From an uncultured Kineosporia sp. (GTDB lineage: Bacteria > Actinomycetota > Actinomycetes > Actinomycetales > Kineosporiaceae): a stretch of DNA of 26,126 nt. The notes under the pieces were generated by a model. It saw only the letters and a program-made list of their open reading frames with translations. It made no database searches and was not told the origin of the DNA. The first letter of the stretch is position 1. The number at the start of each line of letters is the position of its first letter. Made by a program: the position numbers and the translations under genes. Location of the stretch: NCBI GenBank assembly GCA_937859855.1, contig CALMAR010000176.1, positions 1 to 26,126 of the forward strand. The letters are read 5' to 3'. Positions 7,806 to 13,958 of the stretch are shown piece after piece.

Positions 7806-8774
7806 ATGGCTGGCCGACGCGTGATCGTGGCAGGCGCGGGCGTGATTGGCCTGACCTGCGCCGTCCGGCTAGCTGAGAGCGGCTTTCAGGTCGGGGTGCT
7901 GGCCCGGGACCTGCCGCTGGAGACGACGTCCGCAGTGGCCGGCGGCCACTGGGGACCCTTCCTGGCCGAGCCCGCCGGCGACGTGCAGCGCTGGGCCCGG
8001 CAGTCGTTCGTCCAGATGGAGGAGATCAGTCACCACCCCGGCAGCGGGATCCAGATGCGCACCGGTCACTTCATCGGCGGGCGCCCGCCACAGTGGGCAG
8101 CCGCGCTGGCCGACGTGATGCCGCTGACCCAGACCGGCCGGCAGGCCCCGGGCGGACAGGCCGGCTGGCGAACCCGGGTGCCGGTTGCCGACATGCCGGT
8201 CTATCTGGGCTATCTGGTTCGCCGGTTGCGCGAGGCTGGCGGCACGCTGACCCGGATGTCCCTGGCCGCTCTGCCGTCCCGGGGCCTAGTGATCAACTGC
8301 ACCGGGCTGGCCGCCCGCAGCCTGGCCGCCGACCCGAGCGTGCGGCCGATCCGGGGCCAGGTCGTGATCACCACCAATCCGGGCCTGACCGACTGGGTGA
8401 TCGGTAACGACGAGGACGATCCTGGACACGACAGCGCCTTGACCTATGTGTTCCCGCAACCCGAGCGGATCGTGGTCGGGGGCACCGCCGAGCCCGATCA
8501 GTGGCTGGCCGATGCCGATCCGGCTACCGCCCGCCAGATCCTGGCCCGGGCCACTGGGCTGGTTCCCCAATTGGCCAGCGCACGGGTGCTGGCCCGGCGG
8601 GCGGCCCTGCGCCCCTGGCGCCCGGCGATACGGCTGGAGACGGTGATCAGCACGGGTTCGGCCGTGGTGCACTGCTACGGCCACGGAGGCTGTGGCATCA
8701 CGGTCTCGTGGGGGTGCGCCGAGCAGGTCCTGAACGACGCCGAGGCCCTGTCCCAGATGGCCGGCATGGCCTGA
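7806..8774 (+). CDS. D-amino-acid-oxidase family FAD-dependent oxidoreductase
   Basis: A 322-residue flavoprotein that most likely oxidises D-amino acids to imino acids with release of H2O2. The N-terminal dinucleotide motif is GAGVIGLTCAVRL (10-22); AVAGGHWGPF is the FAD-proximal loop; VINCTGLAARSL and PIRGQVV are typical of the family. LRPWRPAIRLE supplies the substrate-carboxylate Arg, and VVHCYGHGGCGITVSWGCA matches the DAO C-terminal signature. No C-terminal peroxisomal-like or secretion signal is present, so it is cytosolic. The ATG at 7806 lacks a ribosome binding site; GATCAT ends 6 bases upstream and might be a weak -10 box. Glycine oxidase or D-aspartate oxidase activities are possible alternatives. 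Confidence 0.85.
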   Translation: MAGRRVIVAGAGVIGLTCAVRLAESGFQVGVLARDLPLETTSAVAGGHWGPFLAEPAGDVQRWARQSFVQMEEISHHPGSGIQMRTGHFIGGRPPQWAAALADVMPLTQTGRQAPGGQAGWRTRVPVADMPVYLGYLVRRLREAGGTLTRMSLAALPSRGLVINCTGLAARSLAADPSVRPIRGQVVITTNPGLTDWVIGNDEDDPGHDSALTYVFPQPERIVVGGTAEPDQWLADADPATARQILARATGLVPQLASARVLARRAALRPWRPAIRLETVISTGSAVVHCYGHGGCGITVSWGCAEQVLNDAEALSQMAGMA

Positions 8775-8915
8775 TCGTTATTCTTACAACATCCCAGTGA
8801 TAACTGTCCGCTAGGTAAGGGCAAGTCCGTTGCGCCCTCAGTTGAGCCGGTCATAGCTTCAGCGAGCCCGTTAGCAGAGCTCCTCGGGGAGCTCGCCGAG
8901 AGGACTCGAGCTTTC
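8775..8915 (+). promoter_or_regulatory. Leader with promoter-like boxes and a hairpin before the DUF1800 gene
   Basis: TTGCGC (8830-8835) and TAGCTT (8854-8859) are 18 bases apart and make a plausible promoter. Downstream, GAGCTCC-TCGG-GGAGCTC (8877-8894) is a perfect 7-bp hairpin with a TCGG loop lying just before the purine-rich GAGAGGA (8899-8905) that could serve as ribosome binding site for 8916. The left part (8775-8815) is unusually AT-rich and holds a GTTAT/ATAAC inverted repeat. Confidence 0.35.
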
Positions 8916-11024
8916 ATGACCGATGCACGGCCCACGCCGGATCTGCTTGACCCTCAGGACGTTTTCCCGGTCGCACCGCCTGAGCCCAGCCGCCGGCCGC
9001 GCCGGGGGCAGCAGCCTGGCCCTGACGCCGCCTACCTTTCGCCGGACTTCCCGCAACCGCTGGCCTTTCCCAGTCCGTTGACGGCGGCACCAGCACTCAC
9101 CGTTATGACCTCGCCGGTGGCTCAGTCCGGCGTTCAGCCCATGGTTCAGCCCAGCCTGGGCTACCCGGCCAGCGCCGAGCCGGACCCACAGGTCTGGTGG
9201 GACCAGGACGGCGTCGCGCCGTCGGCGTCCAGCGACGGCCAGGCGATCCGACCGGCCGGATACGAGGCCGGATACGAGCTGGACGAGGAGTCCGAGGACG
9301 ACGGTGGCCACTCCCAGCGGAACCGGCCCGGCGCCACCAAGCCGGTCTTGACCGCCCTGATCCCCGAGCGGGTGATGGACCGGCGCGGACTGCTGCTGGC
9401 CGGCCTGACCGGAATCACCGCGACCGCCGCGGCCGGCACGATGCTGTTCAAGGGTGGAGACGACGCGGCGGCCAGTGCCGCCCGGCGGCACCTCGCCACC
9501 CCGGGCAGCGCCACCGGCAGCAGCAGCACCGGCGGGGTCAGCAGCGGTTCTGGGCAGGCACTGACCGGGTCCTCCACCTCGCATTCCCCGGCCACGGCCG
9601 CCAAGAAGCCCGGGCTCGTGCTGTCCAGGAAGCTCGACCCTGACCTGCTGATCAGCCGCATCACCTACGGGCGGACCGCGGCCCTGGAACACCAGGTGCA
9701 CAAGGACACCCCGGCCAAGTGGCTGGCCGCCCAGCTCAAGCCGGGTACGGTGGCTGATCCTGGTGGCGCCGGGATTCTGGCCCGCTATCCCCGGCTGGGC
9801 TGGTCCACCGCCAAGGTGCGGGCCAGCGTCAAGGACGGCGACTGGGCCGTGATGCAGGACCTGGTCGCGGCCCACCTGGGCCGGGCCTGCTGGAGCAGCC
9901 GCCAGCTGTTCGAGGTAATGGTCGACTTCTGGTCCAACCACCTGAATGTGACCGTGCCGAGCGATGGGGTCTGGGACTCCCGGCATCGCTACGACGCCGA
10001 CGTGATTCGCGCCAATGCCCTCGGCAGCTTCGAGAAGATGCTGCTGGCCAGCGCCTTTCACCCGTCCATGTTGCTCTACCTGAACAACGCCGAGTCAACC
10101 AAGTACGCGCCGAACGAGAACTACGCCCGCGAAGTGCTGGAACTGCACACCGTCGGCATCAACGCCGGCTACACCGAAACCGACGTCCAGAAGGCGGCCC
10201 TGCTGCTCACCGGCTGGACCGTGATGGAGGGCCAGGCCAGTTACGACGGCACCCGGCATCACGTGGGCAAGTTGAAGGTGTTCGGCTACTCCACCGCCAA
10301 CTCGACCGAGGCGGGCGGCAAAACGGTTCAGCAGCATTACCTCTCGTACCTGGCCCGGCATCCCAAGACGGCCTACAACCTGTCCTACAAGCTGGCCCAG
10401 CACTTCGTGTCGGACACTCCGCCCAAGGCGCTGGTCAAGCACATGGCGGCGGTCTATCTGAAGGGCAAGACCGCGATCGCCCCAGTGCTGCGGGCGATGT
10501 TCAGCTCGGCGGAGTTCGCCGCCTCAGCCGGTGAGAAGGTTCGCCGGCCGATGGAGGTGACCGCGGCCTCGATCCGGGTGCTGGGGATCCAGCCGGGCAA
10601 GGACAGCCAGGGACTGACCGACCTGGCCTGGACGCTCAACGGCATGGGACACGCCCCGTTGGGCTGGCCCCAGCCCAACGGTTACGGTGACACGGCCGCG
10701 GAATGGCAGTCGCCGTCGATGGCGCTGGCCCAGTTCAACGCCACCACGGCGCTGGTGCACGGCTGGTGGCCGAACAAGTTGAACAACCCGACCGCCGCCA
10801 AATTGCTCAGCTCGCCCCCGCGCACCCGGGACGGCGTGATCGACGCCGTCGCGGTCAAGCTGTTCGGCCGCAAGCCGACCAGCAAGGAGCGCAGCGCCGC
10901 CCGCACCCTGCTGGCCGGCACCTCATTGCCCAGCTCGTTCAGCAAGGGCACCTATCAACAGCAGGAGACGGTCGCCCTGGTGGCGACCCTGTTCCTGCAG
11001 TCCCCCGCCCACCTGACGCGATAG
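8916..11024 (+). CDS. DUF1800 domain protein with Tat-like signal and long N-terminal tail
   Basis: A 702-residue protein whose C-terminal 480 residues belong to DUF1800, a large family of unknown function usually encoded beside DUF1501 genes. Family stretches visible include LLISRITYGRT (about 243), VMVDFWSNHLNV, NENYAREVLELHTVGI, KAALLLTGWTV and RRPMEVTAASIRVLG. Residues 1-150 are Pro/Gln/Asp-rich and look disordered. MDRRGLLLAGLTGITATAAAG (154-174) then reads like a twin-arginine signal. Either the protein has a cytosolic tail before an internal signal anchor, or the real start is the ATG at 9375. The upstream ATG has the better ribosome binding site, so I kept it. The DUF1501 gene follows after 7 bases, in an apparent two-gene operon. 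Confidence 0.82.
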   Translation: MTDARPTPDLLDPQDVFPVAPPEPSRRPRRGQQPGPDAAYLSPDFPQPLAFPSPLTAAPALTVMTSPVAQSGVQPMVQPSLGYPASAEPDPQVWWDQDGVAPSASSDGQAIRPAGYEAGYELDEESEDDGGHSQRNRPGATKPVLTALIPERVMDRRGLLLAGLTGITATAAAGTMLFKGGDDAAASAARRHLATPGSATGSSSTGGVSSGSGQALTGSSTSHSPATAAKKPGLVLSRKLDPDLLISRITYGRTAALEHQVHKDTPAKWLAAQLKPGTVADPGGAGILARYPRLGWSTAKVRASVKDGDWAVMQDLVAAHLGRACWSSRQLFEVMVDFWSNHLNVTVPSDGVWDSRHRYDADVIRANALGSFEKMLLASAFHPSMLLYLNNAESTKYAPNENYAREVLELHTVGINAGYTETDVQKAALLLTGWTVMEGQASYDGTRHHVGKLKVFGYSTANSTEAGGKTVQQHYLSYLARHPKTAYNLSYKLAQHFVSDTPPKALVKHMAAVYLKGKTAIAPVLRAMFSSAEFAASAGEKVRRPMEVTAASIRVLGIQPGKDSQGLTDLAWTLNGMGHAPLGWPQPNGYGDTAAEWQSPSMALAQFNATTALVHGWWPNKLNNPTAAKLLSSPPRTRDGVIDAVAVKLFGRKPTSKERSAARTLLAGTSLPSSFSKGTYQQQETVALVATLFLQSPAHLTR

Positions 11025-11031
11025 GCCTGCG

Positions 11032-12324
11032 ATGACCGAGATCATGACCTCAGACCCGGCCGGCCAGGCCACCTACCAGCCCTGCGGGTGCCCCGAGAAC
11101 CAGCGGGCCGGGCTCAGCCGCCGCACCTTGTTCCGGATCGCCGGAGCAGCGGGCCTGCTCACCGCGACCACCATGAGCAACGTGCGGGTGGCCCTGTCGG
11201 CCGATGCGGCCACCACGGGCAACACCCTGGTGGTGCTGTCACTGCGCGGTGGCTTCGATGGCCTGTCCGCGATCGTGCCGATCGGGGATCCGGACTACGC
11301 CCCGGCTCGGCCGAGCACCCAGGTCCAGGCCTCACTGGCCCATCAGGTCGACTCCCGCTTCGGCCTCCACCCGGCGATGGCGCCGCTGTTCCCGCTCTGG
11401 GAGGCCGGCACGTTCGGTGCGGTGCACGCCGTCGGCCAGCAGGACCCGACTCGCTCGCACTTCGAAGCCATGGAGGAGATGGAGCGGGCCGCTCCGACGT
11501 CCTCCCTGCGGACCGGCTGGATCGACCGGACCCTCGGCATGATCGGGGATCAGGACATCTTCACCGGTACCGCGATCGGCGGAGGGGCCCTGCCGCAGTC
11601 CATGCTGGGCCCGCACGCCAAGTTCGCGATGCAGAACATCAGCGGCACCAAGGTCTCGATCGGGGAAGACCTGGTGCCGCTGACTCGCTGGCGCAAGGCA
11701 ATGAGCACCATCAACAAGGGCGCCGGGGCCGAGGTGACCGCGCCGCTGACCAATGCGTTGCGGGCGATCGACGCGATCCGGCCCCTCCAGCAGCAACCGG
11801 ATGACCCGGCCAAGGCCGGCTATCCCAGCGGAGGCCTGGGCAGCGCGCTGCACGACGTGGCCCGGCTGGTCAAGGCCGGGGTCGGCTTGCGGGTGGCCAG
11901 CGTGGAGTTCGGCAACTGGGACATGCACTCCGGGCTGGGCACGCCCACCGCTGGCTGGATGTTCGACCAGCTGACCGAGCTGAGCACTGCGCTGGCCGCC
12001 TTCGCCAAGGAGCTCGGCCCGGACTTCGGCAAGGTCACCCTGCTGACCCTGAGCGAGTTCGGCCGGCGTGTGGGCGAGAACGGTTCCAATGGCCTGGACC
12101 ACGGGCACGGCAATGCGGTGCTGGTGCTGGGCGGCGGGATCAACGGCGGCAAGGTGCTGGGACGCTGGCCCGGCCTGGGCGCCAGCGATCTGGTGGACGG
12201 CGACCTGGCCGGCACCACCGACTACCGCAGCATCGTGTCCGAGGTGCTGACCAAGCGGCTGAATGTGTCCAGCAACACCACGGTCTTCCCCGGCTTCAAG
12301 CCCACAGCGGTGGGCATCGCCTGA
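11032..12324 (+). CDS. DUF1501 domain protein with Tat signal
   Basis: A 430-residue protein of the DUF1501 family, which is related to alkaline phosphatase/sulfatase-fold hydrolases; its substrate is unknown. The Tat signal is SRRTLFRIAGAAGLLTA (about 29-45), so it is exported folded, probably with a cofactor or metal. LVVLSLRGGFDGLSAIVP (about 62-79), DPTRSHFEAMEEME, GNWDMHSGLG and LSEFGRRVGENGSNGLDHG contain the Asp, His and Glu residues conserved across the family and likely to bind metal. It lies 7 bases after the DUF1800 gene, the usual partner order, which suggests that the two act together outside the membrane. An alternative ATG lies at 11044. Confidence 0.88.
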   Translation: MTEIMTSDPAGQATYQPCGCPENQRAGLSRRTLFRIAGAAGLLTATTMSNVRVALSADAATTGNTLVVLSLRGGFDGLSAIVPIGDPDYAPARPSTQVQASLAHQVDSRFGLHPAMAPLFPLWEAGTFGAVHAVGQQDPTRSHFEAMEEMERAAPTSSLRTGWIDRTLGMIGDQDIFTGTAIGGGALPQSMLGPHAKFAMQNISGTKVSIGEDLVPLTRWRKAMSTINKGAGAEVTAPLTNALRAIDAIRPLQQQPDDPAKAGYPSGGLGSALHDVARLVKAGVGLRVASVEFGNWDMHSGLGTPTAGWMFDQLTELSTALAAFAKELGPDFGKVTLLTLSEFGRRVGENGSNGLDHGHGNAVLVLGGGINGGKVLGRWPGLGASDLVDGDLAGTTDYRSIVSEVLTKRLNVSSNTTVFPGFKPTAVGIA

Positions 12325-12335
12325 TCTCTTCCACA

Positions 12336-12415
12336 CCGGGCATGATCACCGCCTGAGCCCGCAAAAGCGTTGCTGCGACCATACTTTCGCGGGCCAGCGA
12401 GGTGATCATGCCTGG
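12336..12415. repeat. 80-base imperfect palindrome between the DUF1501 and MalY genes
   Basis: The outer arms GGCATGATCACC (12339-12350) and GGTGATCATGCC (12401-12412) are perfect 12-base inverted repeats, extended by one G-T and two C-G pairs to 12336 and 12415. After a symmetric 6-base mismatch on each side, the inner arms GCCCGC (12357-12362) and GCGGGC (12389-12394) pair, followed by AAAG/CTTT. The transcript could fold into one long hairpin with a loop of roughly 10-16 bases. There is no T-run after it, so it is not a classical intrinsic terminator. It could be a remnant of a small mobile repeat, a processing site or an operator. It ends 15 bases before the promoter of the next gene. Confidence 0.7.
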
Positions 12416-12430
12416 CGATGCTCCCTTGCC

Positions 12431-12436
12431 TAGACT
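12431..12436 (+). promoter_or_regulatory. Putative -10 box TAGACT for a leaderless aminotransferase mRNA
   Basis: TAGACT is followed by exactly 7 bases and then the ATG at 12444. No ribosome binding site is present. This supports 12444 as the start and argues against the in-frame upstream GTG at 12402, which lies inside the palindrome. Confidence 0.55.
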
Positions 12437-12443
12437 CGTGGAC

Positions 12444-13601
12444 ATGAGCCAGCAGCCTGATTTCGACCTGGACGACGACGCAATGCGCCGGGGCGGCTCG
12501 ATCAAGTGGACCTATGCCGCTCCAGACGTGCTGCCGGCCTGGGTAGCGGAGATGGACGTCGGGGCCTGCCCGGCGGTCAGCGACGCGCTGCACCAGGCGA
12601 TCGACCGGGGCGCCATGGGTTATCCGGCCCCCGATTCGGTCAACGGGCTGCCGGAGGCCACCGCTGATTTCCTTCAGCGCCGGTTCGGCTGGGCGGCCGA
12701 GCCAGGGCTGGTGATGTCGTGCGGAGACGTGATGGCCGGCGTCATGCTGGTTCTCCAAGTCCTGTGCGACCCCGGCCCGGTGGTGGTGCCGGTCCCGTCC
12801 TATCCGCCGTTCCTGATGGCCGTGCCCTACACCGGGCGCGAACTGCTCACTGTGCCGATGATCGAGCCGGTCGGCGACCAGCCCTGGCGCCTGGACCTCG
12901 GCCGGATCGACGCCGCACTGGCTGGTGGGGCGCGCACTGTGCTGCTGGCCAATCCGCACAACCCGACTGGCCGGGTGTTCACCCGAGCCGAACTCGAAGC
13001 ACTGCGGGACGTGGTGGCGCGGCGCGGAGCCCGGGTGATCAGCGACGAGATCCACGCCCCGCTGCTGCTCGATCCGGGTCCGCACACTCCCTACGCCAGC
13101 CTGAACGCAACGGCCGAGCATGTGACCACCCTGGTGGCCGCGTCGAAGGCCTGGAACCTGGCCGGGCTCAAATGCGCTCAGATCGTGCTCGGCTCGCCCG
13201 CCGATCTGGCCCTCATCCGGCAGCTGCCGCCGATCGCCAACCATGGCGTCTCACCGCTGGGCATCGTGGCCTCCGTCGCCGCCTACCGCGACGGCGGTCC
13301 CTGGCTGGACGGGCTCCTGCGGGTACTGGCCCAGCGGCGCAGTCAGCTCAGCGATCTGCTGGCCACCGAGCTACCGCAGGTGCGCTGGACTCCACCCCAG
13401 GCCACCTATCTGGCCTGGCTGGACGCCCGGGCCCTGGAGCCGACCGATCCGGCCGCCGCCACCCTGGCCCGCTCCAAGGTGATGCTGAGTGCCGGAGCCG
13501 ACTTCGGATCCGGCTACCGAAGATTCGTCCGGCTGAACTTCGGGACGTCCGCTGAGCGGCTGCAGCGGGTGATCAAAGGAGTCGCTTCGGCCTGGTCCTG
13601 A
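12444..13601 (+). CDS. MalY/PatB-type aminotransferase (probable cystathionine beta-lyase)
   Basis: A 385-residue fold-type I PLP enzyme of the MalY/PatB subgroup, which usually cleaves cystathionine or other cysteine S-conjugates to pyruvate, ammonia and a thiol. AWVAEMDVGACPAV (32-45) and GAMGYPAP (56-63) are subgroup markers. NPHNPTGR (170-177) contains the Asn that contacts the PLP ring, ISDEIHAPL (199-207) the Asp that holds the pyridine nitrogen, and ASKAWNLAGLK the Schiff-base Lys (K235). RFVRLNFGTS near the end carries the carboxylate-binding Arg. The ATG at 12444 is chosen because TAGACT ends 7 bases upstream. It stands alone, separated from the DUF1501 gene by the palindrome. A true aminotransferase activity cannot be excluded. 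Confidence 0.88.
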   Translation: MSQQPDFDLDDDAMRRGGSIKWTYAAPDVLPAWVAEMDVGACPAVSDALHQAIDRGAMGYPAPDSVNGLPEATADFLQRRFGWAAEPGLVMSCGDVMAGVMLVLQVLCDPGPVVVPVPSYPPFLMAVPYTGRELLTVPMIEPVGDQPWRLDLGRIDAALAGGARTVLLANPHNPTGRVFTRAELEALRDVVARRGARVISDEIHAPLLLDPGPHTPYASLNATAEHVTTLVAASKAWNLAGLKCAQIVLGSPADLALIRQLPPIANHGVSPLGIVASVAAYRDGGPWLDGLLRVLAQRRSQLSDLLATELPQVRWTPPQATYLAWLDARALEPTDPAAATLARSKVMLSAGADFGSGYRRFVRLNFGTSAERLQRVIKGVASAWS

Positions 13602-13620
13602 AGCCCTGACCGGCCCTGCC

Positions 13621-13824
13621 CTATAGATAGAGGTCGACGGAAACGCCTAATCCGCCCGGCTTCTCAGCCTGATCAGCTGCTTCGGCCGGGTTGGGGGACG
13701 CCCGGCGATCAGGGTTTTGCTGCGTGCTGGCGATGGCGTCACGATCCGCCGGAGCCGCTGGCGGGACGGCGGGAACGTCCGAACTGCCCGGAAGGCCGGG
13801 CCTGCTCACCGGACCGACAGTCAC
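13621..13824 (-). CDS. Possible small hypothetical protein (67 aa)
   Basis: A small Pro/Ala/Asp-rich ORF (MTVGPVSRPGLPGSSDV at the start, ending GGLGVSVDLYL) on the minus strand between the convergent aminotransferase gene and the antiporter. The GTG at 13824 is preceded at 7 bases by GGGAGG (13832-13837), a good ribosome binding site, and an ATACT-type -10 element lies some 25 bases upstream of it. The frame is open further, to an ATG at 13905, but without a ribosome binding site. No domain, signal peptide or family is recognised. A plus-strand reading frame also crosses this region, so coding is only likely. Confidence 0.4.
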   Translation of the reverse strand: MTVGPVSRPGLPGSSDVPAVPPAAPADRDAIASTQQNPDRRASPNPAEAADQAEKPGGLGVSVDLYL

Positions 13825-13958
13825 TGCCACACCTCCCGTGCCTTGGACCCCGTCAGTATCATCGGCACCCGCGCCCGCGAGAGTAAGCCCCGCACACCAC
13901 ATCACCGGCGCATCTCAGCACAGCCCGAGACAGACGCATCTGGCGGCCGGTGGGGGAA

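Noticed and set aside
8871..10061. 396-residue minus-strand ORF opposite the DUF1800 gene
   Set aside because: It mirrors the high-GC codons of the DUF1800 gene, has Gly/Ala/Arg/Pro/His-rich shadow composition and no family match.
11332..12336. 334-residue minus-strand ORF opposite the DUF1501 gene, and similar long ORFs at 12222-13244, 15073-16095 and 23914-25365
   Set aside because: All are shadows of well-supported genes, with composition typical of antisense frames in high-GC DNA.
12402..12443. Upstream GTG start for the MalY-type gene
   Set aside because: It lies inside the palindrome arm and upstream of the TAGACT box; the added residues match nothing in the family.
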